A stretch of DNA of 64,000 nt, taken from NCBI GenBank assembly GCA_001584585.1, contig LSYV01000002.1:2598630-2662629 (forward strand). The letters are read 5' to 3'. This document shows, piece after piece, positions 34,975-46,194 of this stretch (positions are counted from its first letter, which is position 1; each line of letters starts with the position of its first letter). The notes under the pieces are model-generated. The model saw only the letters and a list, made by a program, of their open reading frames with translations, had not been told where the DNA came from and searched no databases. The position numbers and the translations under genes are program-made. This DNA comes from Gonium pectorale. Its lineage: Eukaryota; Chlorophyta; Chlorophyceae; Chlamydomonadales; Volvocaceae.

Positions 34975-37250
34975 TCAAGACGTTTCGCTGCCCTGCGCCA
35001 GGCAATCCCCTCCATCCTGAGCCAAGTGCTCCAGCACAGCCGCAACGCGCCGTCGGCCGCTCAGGCCCTGCCCCGCGCCCGCAGCCTCCGCCCTTGCGCA
35101 GGCCGCCCTCAGCCCAGCCAACCCCGCAAACAGCACATCTGGCCGGGCGCGGACCAGGGCCCGTAGCGCCGCCGGCGGCGCATCCAGCCCCCACGCCAGC
35201 TCCCGCAGCCTATACAACAGCGCCTGGCGCTGGAGTACCAGCAGCGTAGGGCAGGCCATCACGGCGGCGCGCACCTCCGCCGGGCCGGCAGCCTCCAGGG
35301 CCTCCTCCAGGCCCGCCAGACGCTGCGGCAGTGCGCTCATGTTCATCGTCAGCAGCGTCGGCTCCGCCGTCGCCAGCTGCCGCGCCACTGCCAGGCCCGT
35401 CGCCTCGCCGGCGCCGCCGCCTGCTTGCCCGGCGCTGGGTCTGCGTCCGGCGCCGCGCTTCGCGCGCCCTCGCGGCACCATCAGGCGCACGCGCTTCCCG
35501 CTGTAGGCTCCCTGACCGCCAAAGAGCTCCCCCAGCTGTCCCAGCTTCCGCTCCACCGCGTCGCTGGACATCGAAAGCGTGCCCGGCTGCCGCAGAACCA
35601 CCTGCCGCGCCTCCTCCGCACCTGGCAGCCCTAGCAGCTGCTGCAGTCGCGCCAACTTGGCCGCCAGGTGGTCCGACGACATGGCGAGCAGTATGGGCTG
35701 GTTCCGGCAGAGCCGCGCCACGCCGTCAGGTGCCAAGCCCAGGGCCGAGCCCATCTCCTCCAACTTGCCGCGGAGGGCCGCAGGGGTCCAGTGGAGCATC
35801 GCGGGCTGCTGGGCTACGAGGCGTGCCGCGACCTGCGGGTCGCGCAGCCGCAACTCCCGCACAAGGGCGTCCAGCGTGGCAACGCGCTGCTCCGGCGGCA
35901 GCAGCAGCAGGCGAGGGTTGCGTGCCAGCAGGCTGCGCAGCGCATTGTAGGTGACGCCGAGCAGCGAGCGCAGGTGCAAAGCGGACGCGCGCACGGCTCC
36001 CGCCCGCAGCATCAGCAGCCTCGGACACTGCAGCACCATGCGCCGGGTGGTCTCCGAGCGGTGCGTGGCGGCGGGGAACCGCGGCCGCGGCGGCGGCACT
36101 GCTAGCGGCGACGGCAGAGGCAAGCCCTCCACCTCGGGGCTGCCGTCGGGCCAATCGTCCCCTCGATCTGCGCCCTCTCCCTCAACCGAAGCCGGCGCTG
36201 CATCCTGGAACCCAAGCCCCTGTTGTTGCCGCTGCTGCTCCAGCGTCGCCATGGCCGCTGCCAGCCTGGCGAACGCGGACTGGATCGCCTGCGGCTGCGC
36301 CTGCAGGGTCAGGTCCAGCTCCTCGGGCGTCATGCGCGACAGGCACAGGCATGCCTGGTAGGGTGTGACCTCCAGCAGCTCTGCCAGCTCGTAGCAGCGG
36401 CCGCAGAGGCGCTGCAGCGGCACCTCCAGGAACGCGGGCTGCCGGGCAATCAGCGCTATCGCCTCCGTCGCGGTGACGGCTGGTCCCGTGTCGCTAGTGT
36501 CCGCTGGCCGCCCGCTAGCAGCGGGAGCGCCTGCCCCGGAGGAGGCTGGGCTCGCAGGAGCCGCCGCAGCCGCGACGGCTGTGGCCGGCGAAGTGGGTTG
36601 CTCCGCCGGTTGCTGCCGGAGGGGCAGTGATGGCCGAGCGAGCGCGGATGAGGGACCCGCAGTTGGCTGCGACACCGCCTTGGTGTCTGATGAGGTCCGT
36701 GGGCGCAGGACGCGTGCCGGTTGCTGCATTGCCGGGGTCTCCCGGGCTGGCGCAGTCCTGGGCACTTGCTTGGGGCGACTGAGGCCGAGGGCGAGCTGCT
36801 GCGCCCGGATGCGCAGCGATGCTGTCGGGCATGCGAGTAGCGTAGGCTGCAGCGTGACCATCCGAGCGACCTGTGCCGGGACGGGCACGCAGGTAACCTC
36901 TGAGTCCTTGCAGTCCCCCATACAATAATCTAGGAGTCAAAAGGATGGGACAAGGTAGAGGCGGGGTGTGGCCATCAGGAACGGTCCCCTTGCCGAAATT
37001 GCTACCTAGCAGGCACGACGGGTCGTCGGCCACCGCTCGACGCGTTAGGCAGGCGTCACAGGCGTGAGTTGCTTCCCCGTCCCAGGCCCACCTGCTCTGC
37101 CGTGAGCCCCAGCTCATGCTGGAGGATGCTGCTGCGCTTTGTGACCTCGTGAACTGTAAGGCTGCTAGGCAGCTTGTCGGCGTGGTGCCGGAGAGCAGCT
37201 GCCAGGTTTCGGGCCGCCGGGGGGGACACCCGTAATGCAGCCCCGAGCTC
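34975..37250 (-). CDS. mTERF-family organelle nucleic-acid-binding protein
   Basis: The main exon runs 36870-34975 (632 codons including stop). An upstream exon ends at 37092; the intron 37091-36871 (GT-AG) joins HELGLTAEQ in phase 0 to VARMVTLQPTLLACP, restoring an mTERF repeat. The ATG at 36921 therefore lies in the intron and is not the start. At least six mTERF motifs can be seen (for example LLARNPRLLLLPPEQRVA, LVAQQPAMLHWTPAALRGKL, LCRNQPILLAMSSDHLAAKL, VVLRQPGTLSMSSDAVERKL). Such helical repeats bind DNA or RNA in plastids or mitochondria and control transcription or transcript ends. The protein also has a Ser/Ala/Pro-rich disordered stretch (about 36700-36530) and a basic insert (36 residues near 35460). 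The upstream exon is open to about 37295; the start codon and any transit peptide remain unplaced. Confidence 0.85.
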
Positions 37251-37983
37251 TCCCGGGCCCCACGCGTCTGCGCGACCAGTATATAAGGTCCCTCGTCAGT
37301 CAGCGCAGATCGCTCTCCCGGGATTCTCTATCGCTGGCATGCGCACCTCCATCGTCGCTGCCGACAGCTTGGGCCGGGCGACTCGCTGAGGAAGCTACTT
37401 GTCCCCGCAAGTATATACTGGCCACAACGAATTGCTGTGCCGCTGTTTTGCTGAAAGGCGGGCTGACCGAATGGCGGCCAGAAGCTTGGCGATTCAGGCC
37501 ACGAATGTGCGTAGCATGTACTTGCATAGAATCGACAGCGGGGCTTGTCGCAGAACAGCGACACTCATTGCAAAGTGCCCAATTCCAATCACTGGTCAAG
37601 TCAGCGAAGCGAAGACCTTTTATGCATTGAGGCACATCTCTACCTACTGTATGCAACCTCTGTCATAAAGGTTTAAGCCAAGTACGATATGTATGTTCCG
37701 CGTTCGGCACGTACCCGCTCTTCCCCTCGCAGCTCCACCGCCACCGCTCGCTTAGTACTCAAGGGCGACATGCCAGCGGATGACACACCCACTCAACACT
37801 CCCAACTACAAACGGTCGCTCGCATGTCCGTTTCCCGGAAAGTAGTCCCTGGTCAGCCAGTCCCGGTGTCCGGTACCCCATCCTGCGGTCTCCCCTGTTC
37901 TCACCGCCGCCGGCCTACACCACAACCACGCTCAACACACGCTCGTCCGCAACAACGCGATGCTGCCAAGACCCCAAATCCTT
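37251..37983. other. Upstream part of the mTERF gene and 3' flank of the TRPB gene
   Basis: This holds the unplaced 5' end of the mTERF gene and the 3' UTR of tryptophan synthase beta, both on the minus strand. A TATATAA-like element lies at about 37280-37286 (ccagtatataagg on plus; cttatatactgg on minus), readable on either strand. A minus-strand frame at 37656-37300 could code for a leader, but I cannot link it by phase. Confidence 0.35.
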
Positions 37984-40981
37984 TTAGATCTGGATGTACT
38001 TCATGGCGTTGTTCACGTCCTTGTCGCCACGGCCTGAGCAGTTAATTACCACACGCTGGCCGTTCTTGAGCGTCGGCACCAGCTTCTCAAGATAGGCAAT
38101 CGCGTGGCTGGTCTCCAGGGCGGGGATGATGCCCTCCAGCCTACGGTCACGGGCAGCCGGCGGTGCAGCTCATGTGCAGTCCAACAGAAGAAAAGGACGC
38201 GGTGTCAGTGTACGGGAAATCATACACTCACACCCATACCCCAGTCGCGTAGAAGGAGTGTCAAAGTGCATGCATAGGCACGTGTCATTTGTAGAACCCA
38301 ATGCTCGTGACGCCAGTCACCAGCCACTTCAGCCGAGCTTCGGTCTTTGTACGCCCGCATCACATTAACCCGTCCTAACATGGCCCTGTGGTTACTTACT
38401 TGCTGAGCAGCTGAAAGCCCTCCAGCGCCTCCGTGTCCGTCACGGCGTAGTACTCAGCGCGGCGAATGTCCTTCAGGAACGAGTGCTCGGGGCCAATGCC
38501 CGGGTAGTCCAGGCTGTTGGCAGGGCGGAAATGGAAACAGTCTTGGCAAGAGCGTGGCGGAGTCCTCAAAGGCTGTCTGCATATCCTTATTGGCCTTCAT
38601 TAAGTCCACAGCCAGCTATTGCAACTCGCGCGAAGCGGACCACCCTAGCTCTTACGAACGGCAATCAGCAGCACGCACTCTCCACGCGCGGCTGCCCAAT
38701 CCAAGTCGTTCCCTGGTGATCGTCGCAATTACCACCATGCCTAACATGCCGAACCCCCAACCCTGTCGACAGCACCAGACAGGTCTCGTCACATGGCTGT
38801 ACGAGGCAAGTGCTCCTGCTGCACCGTGCCCACGATGAAGTCCGCTCCACACAGCCAGGCCCTGTCCCCTAGCTCACCCGGCGCTGATCGAGTGCGGGTC
38901 GATGATCTGGCCGTCATCGTCCTGCAGCAGGTAGCTGTAGCTGCCGTGCAGCACGCCTGGGGTGCCCATCGTGAGCGTGGCAGCGTGCTTGGTGGTGTTC
39001 ACGCCCTCACCGCCAGCCTCCACGCCGATGAGCCGGACCTGCCGCCAAAATAATGGAAAGGGGTGAAAGAACCAACTCGATCAAGGCACGTCATCTGCGA
39101 TCAAGGGTAGACCCTGTGAAAGAGGCTCGAAGGGATGTGTGACGGAGGCCCAAAGGGGCCTCAGGGCATCAAGCTTAGCAGGCGCAAGCAATCCCGTTCA
39201 CGCCCTTGCCCATATTTGGCTTGTTTCTGCGGCACCCTTTTACCCTGACACTATGAACTAGGACAGCCAACGTGTGCTAATGGGCTACATGTACATAACC
39301 TTAATACAGTTGTTAATCGGTCAACCGTTGCAGGAGCTTGGCCGCCCCAGATGCATACACGGGCGCCGGTGCATTATTCGTGCGCTATTCGAGTGACCAG
39401 AGTCCTTACGTTGAGGTCGTTCACGAATTCATTGAAGATACCAATGGCGTTCGAGCCGCCGCCCACGCACGCCATGACGATGTCCGGCGCACCGCCCCAC
39501 TTCTCCTGGCACTGTTGCCGCGTCTCCTTGCCGATGATCGACTGGAACTCGCGCACCTGCGCGTGAGTAACGCCCCGTGGGTCCCTTTGGTCACAATCAC
39601 CACCAGTCGCACCCGTGCACGAGGCACCGCCGTCCAATAGAAGCCGTATGCGAAATGACGAGTAGAGGCGTGACATGCCAAGAGGACACTTGGGTGCTGC
39701 AATGCGACGAGAACTCACAGGGCAGAAGGACTCGGTGTCGCAACCCAACCGAACGCTTGGTGCAACGTGCACCTCACTTGCGGTGCACGTTTTGATGCGA
39801 TGTAGCAGAAAGCGCGCGACTTGGCAGCCCCGACCAACGCACCATCATAGGGTACGGGTGCGGCCCAGCAGCCGAGCCGAGGATGTAGTGCGTGGTCTCC
39901 ACATTTGTGACCCAGTCGCGGATCGCCTCGCTGGTCGCGTCCTTCAGCGTGGCGGTGCCGCTGTGCACGGGCCGCACCTCAGCGCCGCAGAGGCGCATGC
40001 GGAACACGTTGAGCGCCTGGCGCTCCATGTCCTTGGCGCCCATGTATACAATGCACTTAAGACCAAGGCGCGCGCACACGGTCGCCTGCATCGGGCAGGG
40101 AGAGCCACGGCATGTAAACGACATGAGAGCTTCCACTCCATCTTCCGCAGCCCAAGCTCACCTCCCGCACCCCTTCTCACCGGGACCCGGGGCACACGCC
40201 GTTCAGCCCGCCGCCTCTGACCCCACCACCATCCCTTCGTCAACCGAACCCCAACTCCGGGACAAGCAGCCCCACCGTGGCAACGCCGTGCTGGCCTGCA
40301 CCGGTCTCCGCGATGATGCGCTGCTTCTTTAGCCGCTTGCACAGCAGGGCCTGGCCCAGCGAGTTGTTGATCTTATGGGCACCCGTGTGGTTCAGGTCCT
40401 CGCGCTTGAGGTAGATCTCCGCGTGTCCGCCGTCCGCACTGCGATGACGTGCCTTCACTCAGTTAACAGGACAAGCCCAGTCGCAGCCCAGACCCAAACC
40501 AGTCTTACGTCTTGAAGTGCTCGGAGAGTCGCACAGCATGGTACAGGGGCGTCTCACGGCCCACATAGTCCTTCAGGATACCATCCATCTCCGCCTGCAG
40601 AAGCCCATCCAAACATTAGGGTCGAGTATACGTTGTATAATTATATGTAATGGGTTGGATTGAAGTCAATCGGCCGCCATGCCACAAACCCCCGCTCGCC
40701 TTGAAGGCTGGGTCGGCAATGGCCTCCTTGTAGTCGATCTCCAGCTGCTCCAGCGCCGGGATAAGCGTCTCAGGCACATACTTGCCGCCAAACTTGCCAT
40801 AGCGACCAAACTTGTCAGGGCGCTGATACTCTGTCACCGGCTTCTCAGGAGCCGCAACAGCGCTGACGCGTACTGACGCCTTGCGGTTTGCAATGCGGGT
40901 CACAACGGAGCGAACGCTGGAGCGGGCCGGGCCTAGGGCGCGGCTGGCCTCCATGTGAGGAGCGCTGTGAAGCACGTTCAT
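37984..40981 (-). CDS. TRPB: Tryptophan synthase beta chain, plastid-type precursor
   Basis: Eight exons in phase: 40981-40700, 40594-40509, 40438-40276, 40085-39843, 39556-39410, 39038-38878, 38513-38400, 38140-37984; 450 residues. The first about 50 residues are rich in Ser, Arg, Val and Ala (transit peptide-like) and precede the mature start [19 protein letters not shown]. The PLP lysine is Lys145 in [25 protein letters not shown] and the phosphate-binding GGGSN (290-294) are intact. The enzyme joins indole and serine to make tryptophan, in a complex with the alpha chain, in the chloroplast. Intron 1 uses a GC donor (AAG|GCGAGC). I chose the ATG at 40981 because it is the most upstream one in frame; a further ATG lies 15 codons later. 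Confidence 0.96.
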
Positions 40982-42049
40982 GTTGCAAGGCCCTTGCAAC
41001 AAGTAAACCTAAGTTGCAGGAGTGGAAAGGCAGGAGACAGGGCCAGTGTGTGACGCATGTCTCCTTGTTTTCGTACGGCGTGCGGCACACTGGTTTTGGG
41101 GCGTGGCGCCGTGTTGTACACCGCTTGGGATGTGGGTCCCCACGTGCTGCGCCCCAATACCTCCAAGGAGATGCTCGGAGCATTCTTCGCATCTATTGAA
41201 TAAGATCTAGCGTGTGTCAGGCCCCCGCCATTCCTACGAAAGCTACGAATGTGCACGTTGGCTGCTGAGCGGCGGCTGCCCGTTCGTGTTGGCAGCAGAC
41301 CGTGCCCTCTTAACTGGCTGCGTGCCCATTGACGCTAGATACTAACACGACTCCATTGCCCTCATAACAAGACAAGAATGGGCCGCAATCAGGAGCCCAC
41401 GTTGTGCATGTACCAAAACTTATGTCCGCTCTCACCTAGGGTAAGCAGAACACTCCTTTCTGCTGTGGAAAAGATTACAGATATGAGAGACATTGAAGGG
41501 TGAAGACAACGGGATGGTAACACCATTCCTCCCGCGAAGAAACCATCCCAACTCTGTCCTTACCCCAGCGCAGCATGGCGTCAACCAGCCACCAAAAAAC
41601 CGGCGGCACACACGACGATACCAATTCCTGCACCTATGACCACAGAACAAGAGACAAGGACGACAAATCAAGGAGAGGGGAAGCGAACGCGAGGATGGAA
41701 TGGGTGAAACACACGAGGACAAAGGTTATCCAGTGGGGAAAGGCCCGGTAGTGCTCAAGGGGCACGACCAAAGCAAGAGAGAGAAAAGAAAGACGGGACC
41801 AAACTCCGGCCCCCTCCCCCAAACGCCAGTCGTCGCAGCGAAGCAGCCACGAAGCAGCCAATGCCGCTATAGTCCAGCTGGCAGGTTAAGCCGCTAACAT
41901 ACAAGCAGGTCAGGCAAGTATTAAGGCAGGCCTGGCCAACGACGACATGGCGGGCACGACACTGCACGGCCTCCCCATACCCCGCCCTAGCCTACCAGCG
42001 TCAGACAGGCAACGCACGGCATGTCGGCAGCGAGGCACATCCTGCCTCA
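40982..42049. other. Intergenic region with a pyrimidine-rich (minus strand) island
   Basis: The first 200 bp are upstream of TRPB. From about 41430 to 41870 the minus strand is strongly T/C-rich with runs such as tttcttttctctctcttgc, unlike the flanks and similar in texture to the 1090-1230 region. No coding domain is recognised. This could be the 3' end of a transposable element or the 3' UTR of the SPO16-like gene, which ends at 42050 on the same strand. Confidence 0.35.
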
Positions 42050-42990
42050 CTAGCTGTCAGGTGCTGTCTGCCCATCGGAAAGAACAGCTATGGTCGTGGC
42101 GATGGCCTCCTCACCCGTGACGATCTCGAGCCTCTGTTGGGGTGAGCACGACGGAGCGAGGGCAATTCAATGCCAGCGCGACACCCCAGTGCAACGTGCC
42201 TCTTACCTGAGCCTCCATCTCCGCTTCGATTCCACCAGACTCAGAGCCACCACTCAGCGCATCCACGAGGCGCACTGCTGCTCCGACGATATCTTGTGTG
42301 TCGGAGTACGCTGTGATTGGCACCTCAGGGTTCCTGCACGCACATGATGACGACCGTGTCCAAGCACGTTACCCTTCGCCATGTACAAAGTTTCAGGACC
42401 CCGCATGTTGACGAGGCAGGATCATGGAGATAATGGTAGCCAGCTGCAATTACGTTGCACTGGAACACCAACATCAGCAGGTACCTTGCGGCAACCTCGG
42501 CCGTTAGGCGATGACCGAAGCTAGAGGGCGCCAGAACAAACACCTGCCGGAAGCCCACCCGCAGGCCGGTTAGCCTGCAAGGCGGCCGAATGGGGGCGAG
42601 GAGCCATACTCGAGCGCGGGGCGAGCTACAATGAGCGAGCCGGGACGGGGGGGAGGGAGATGCAACGGACAGAGCGGGTTTGCGAGCGGGACCAAAGGGT
42701 ACGAGCCACGCACCGCGCATCGAAGCTGTCCGCACTTGCTTGCAGGAGCCGGTCGTCCGTGTGGTCACGCCGGTCGTCCAGCAGAAGGAAGGCGTGTGGG
42801 CGCCCACCCACCGTCACAAGAATGTCCTACCAGAATACATAGAGTTAAATTGAGGTTCGCGGAGCAGTATGGCGCGAGCGAGCCGCGTACCGGCTCAAGA
42901 TTGGTGCTACTTCGGAGCTTGAATCCCAGCTGAGATAATTCATCAGCATCTGCTTGAAGACCCAGACCCGCTCGAATAATGCACGCGCCG
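42050..42990 (-). CDS. SPO16-like (XPF/ERCC1-fold) meiotic protein, 5' end unresolved
   Basis: Five terminal exons agree in phase: about 42985-42891, 42826-42714, 42574-42485, 42333-42207, 42133-42050 (stop TAG). The joined product runs: a helix and strand (ADADELSQLGFKLRSS), a strand with HAFLLLDDR, then DDRLLQAS, QVFVLAPSSFGHRL, a helix, NPEVPITAYSDTQDIVGAA and VRLVDAL. This order of strands and helices matches the nuclease-dead XPF-like domain of SPO16 (C1orf146), especially the AFLLxD strand and the late VPI.AY.DTQD segment, which I compare from general knowledge of the family. SPO16 pairs with SHOC1/ZIP2 to promote crossovers in meiosis. No nuclease motif (ERKxxxD) is present. The 5' exons lie between 42990 and about 44090. 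The neighbour is HEI10, which supports a meiotic role. The identity remains tentative. Confidence 0.5.
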
Positions 42991-44193
42991 CCCCGCCGCA
43001 TCCCTGACCCACGGTTCCGACAGTGTCCACGACCAGTTTTGATTTGCTGCAGCGCACTATGATGCTGTAACGTTGTACATGGTCGTATGTATGGAGCTGC
43101 GGAAGAGTAGCGCCGGGGCATTTGATGAGCCGATGAGCTGGCGCACGACAGAGTTTGAGCCCCCGTTGTCCCCCGGCACCATACATGCACGGGATGTACT
43201 GATTCGAGCCCCGCACTCCCGCCTGCTGTTTCCAGTTGTAACAACCAAAATACAGGTTGGGATCGGTGGCGCCTTGCAGCTGTTTCGTATTGCGGGTTGC
43301 GTGCCGCTGTTGCGCTGGATTGTCCGGCCGCTTTGAAGCGCACGGCACCCCACCCAACACACGCGTCTACCGGCACCACCCTCGGCTTCCACATTGCCCG
43401 CACCTCTCGCACTAACCAACTCTGTACAGTCCTGGATGTCCTGGTTGATACCCTCTGTTCCGGGGCCGGGAGCTCCGGGAGTGCCCTTGCCTTTTCCCCG
43501 CGTTGAAATAGTTCCCTGTGCCCCAGCTTGCGGAGCCGGTCCAAACCGACCAAATCCAAAGCTGTAAGGCAGGCCATGGGGATCAAAGGCATTGAGGCAA
43601 GCGCTCGGCAGCAACGTCCCAATCTGTGCGTCTCGTTGCAAGGGCTGTAAACCCTCAATCAGCGCACCGCATATGTTGTTACCGCTATGAGCCTTGTGAG
43701 TGACCGTCATAGGGGGCATAGGGTTAGGGGACCCCAGGGGCCTCAACACACCCGTGACACGCCAACCCCCTCCCTTGCACCCTTCTTAAACCGGGCTCTT
43801 CTCCTCCCCGGGACCTTACCACCGATGGGATATCAGCAGGTGTGGTTTTGAAGCCTACCAGTGGGGAATACCACGCCAAGCCACGCCACACCACGCCACC
43901 CCCCGGGATTGCACATGGCGAAACGGCAGGCAGTCCTGTGCTGTCCGTCCAGGCTTGTAAATAATTCAAATCTTGAATGATTTCGGGCATTGAAAGTTTC
44001 AGACAGTTGGGCCAACGCGAAGACGTACTTCAACTGGCCGTTGACGCCTGAGCTTCTGCTGACATACACAGCGCTGCCTGAAACTAGCAAAACTTAACCA
44101 TACATATAGTAATAAACACCGGTGATTCCTGTCGACAGCTGTCGCACCGTTCTGGTCCACCTGCCAAGTCGCAGTGTCGCATGTAGGCCAGCA
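42991..44193. other. 5' part of the SPO16-like gene and divergent promoter towards HEI10
   Basis: The missing first exons of the SPO16-like gene must lie here on the minus strand. One candidate with a protein-like minus frame is 44080-43960 (AVYVSRSS, then KYVFALAQLSETFNARNH); another is 43710-43420 (FDPHGLPYSFGFGRFG). Neither could be joined with confidence. A short tandem of about 10 bp (ccacgcca core, three copies) lies near 43870-43900. The shared promoter with HEI10 is probably within 44090-44193. Confidence 0.35.
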
Positions 44194-46194
44194 ATGCTCA
44201 AGTGCAACGCTTGCTGGCAAGATCTGGAGGGCAAATCTGTGGTGACGGCCTGCCAGCACCTCTTCTGTGCGTCCTTCCCCTCGCAGCGACATTTCTCGAC
44301 AACCGCGTCTGAGACTCCCAGGCACACCCCAACGTCGTTGCAGGCCTCAAGTGTGCACAGCAAATTGTGGAGACTGACTCGTCGTGCCCAGTCTGCGAGA
44401 ACATTATCTCGAAGAGGTGGGGCTGGACAACCTGCCCCACCCAAAAAGGGCACTTCCTGACGAGGACGCGGGGCCAGCGCTGGTGTGGGGGAATGGTAGC
44501 TGGGCGGGACGGGTTCAGCGAAGCTGCGGGGGTTCTCGGTTTATGCTCATCCCAGTGCCCATTCGCTGTGGCCCGCAGCACGGTCAAGGTCATCCATTCA
44601 TTGCAGGATGCATCATCGTGCCAGGTGAGTGACGGAAAGTTAAAACGTGCCCTTTGGTAATTGATGTGGGTATATTCCCCTAAACTCCATGCTAAAACCT
44701 TGCGCTTGCCCTGTCTCTTGGATGAAGCTCCTGCTCTGTGGCCAAGCACCGGAGACCGCCTTCGCCTCGGCTCTCGCATCGGTCCAGTTCTACGTGGCGC
44801 AGCAGCAGCTACAGGTAAGAGCTCAAGCATGAGTACCTCGATGTATTTGGCATTAACGCGCCAAGCCGTTGCAGTCCGAGCTTAAGGAGACCCAGCTAAC
44901 GAAGAAGATCGGGAAGGTCCAGGACGCCTGCCGCAAGAAGCTGGTGAGTCCCAACGGCCCCTCATGGGCACCACGTCGACTGCCTTCTGGTCATGGCAAA
45001 GGCCTGCCAGCAATTGAAACCAACTGGAAGCACATTTGACGAAGTCGTATGCCGTACCACGTGTTGCAATACCCGGCGCCCGATGCCCTTACACGGCTTC
45101 AACGCTCCTCTGCCCGCCGTGGGTGCATCGTAGGAGGAGGTCCACAACGGTTACGTGCAGGTGCGGTGAGCGTGTTTGCCAACCAATCGCTGTGATAGCC
45201 ATTCACCTGCAATAGTGGAGCCCTTTCAGGCAAAGCGGAAGTACGAGGAGGCAATGCGCACAAACCAGCAAATGCAGCAGGACAACCAGGAGTTACAGGC
45301 CAAATACGCGCAGAAGGCCATGTAAGTTTTGCCTCGTGTTGAGCGGAGGGACTTGGGGCTCTTCGCGCTCACGGATGCATATGCTGATTTGACGTTGGGG
45401 CCCTTGCTGGCATGACGTGTGAACTTCCCGTTCCATACTGACCCTACACGCAGGCAGGCCCGCAAACTGCAAGAAATGCTTAAAAAGGTGCAGCAAGAGA
45501 ACGAGCAGCTGAAGCAGGGTGTGAAAGTGGCCGGCGGAGGCGGAGGCCGCACCATGTCCCCGCAGCCTGGGCAGATGGTATGCTTGGTTGGCACGACGCT
45601 TTTGCGCACAGATTGAAGTACTGGGCGGCCCCATGCAGGTCACTACTGTGCAGCGGACCCAGGTATTTGCAAACCTGCAAAGCTCGCCGGCCAACCTGGG
45701 TTACGGGAACGCCATTCAGCAGGCGCTTCTACCAACCAGCGGCCGGGTGCAAGGCATATNNNNNNNNNNNNNNNNNNNNGTCAGCACCACGGCGGCAGCG
45801 GCGGCGGAGGGTAAGTGGGGATGGGTGATAGGCGGCACAATTTTGGCCATCCATGCATATCAACGCCTTGTATCGATGGATTTATGAAGATCCTTCGCTA
45901 CAATATGTTGTTGCAACAGATGCGCCAACGATGCCGTACAGGTTCCTGGGGGGCTCGCTAGACCCCAACAGCCCTGGTGGAGCTCTGGGCACGGTGGGTC
46001 AAGGTCTGCGGCGGACAGGCAGCGGCAATTCCTTTGGAGCTGCTGGCGGCGGAATGCACATGGGCGGCGGGGGCGGAAACAGCAGCCAGGACAACAACGC
46101 GCTGCGAAAGATGCTGGGCATGCCACCGGCACAGAACGGCATGGCGGGTGGCCGCGGCATGGACGGCATGCGGAACGACTTGTTCTCTATGTAG
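44194..46194 (+). CDS. HEI10: HEI10 / CCNB1IP1-type meiotic RING protein
   Basis: Exons in phase: 44194-44266, 44344-44416, 44579-44624, 44728-44814, 44875-44943, 45134-45160, 45230-45321, 45454-45577, 45612 into a sequence gap and out to 45810, 45942-46194. The RING has all eight ligands, Cys4, Cys7, Cys20, His22, Cys25, Cys28, Cys39 and Cys42 (start MLKCNACWQDLEGKSVV). Exon 4 has the family block LLLCGQAPETAFASAL then VQFYVAQQQLQ, followed by a coiled coil (about residues 94-190) and a Gly/Ser/Asn-rich tail ending RNDLFSM. HEI10 is an E3 ligase for ubiquitin or SUMO that forms foci on the synaptonemal complex and marks future crossovers. The 20-N gap prevents an exact length. Confidence 0.93.
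45760..45779. other. Assembly gap (20 N)
   Basis: A run of exactly 20 N, likely a placeholder of unknown true size, interrupts the C-terminal coding exon of HEI10. The flanks (GRVQG before, QHHGGSGGG after) suggest low-complexity coding sequence or a short intron is missing. Confidence 0.95.

Noticed and set aside
36871..36921. MGDCKDSEV... as N-terminus of the mTERF protein
   Set aside because: It lies in the 36871-37091 intron; the upstream exon supplies the matching half of an mTERF repeat.
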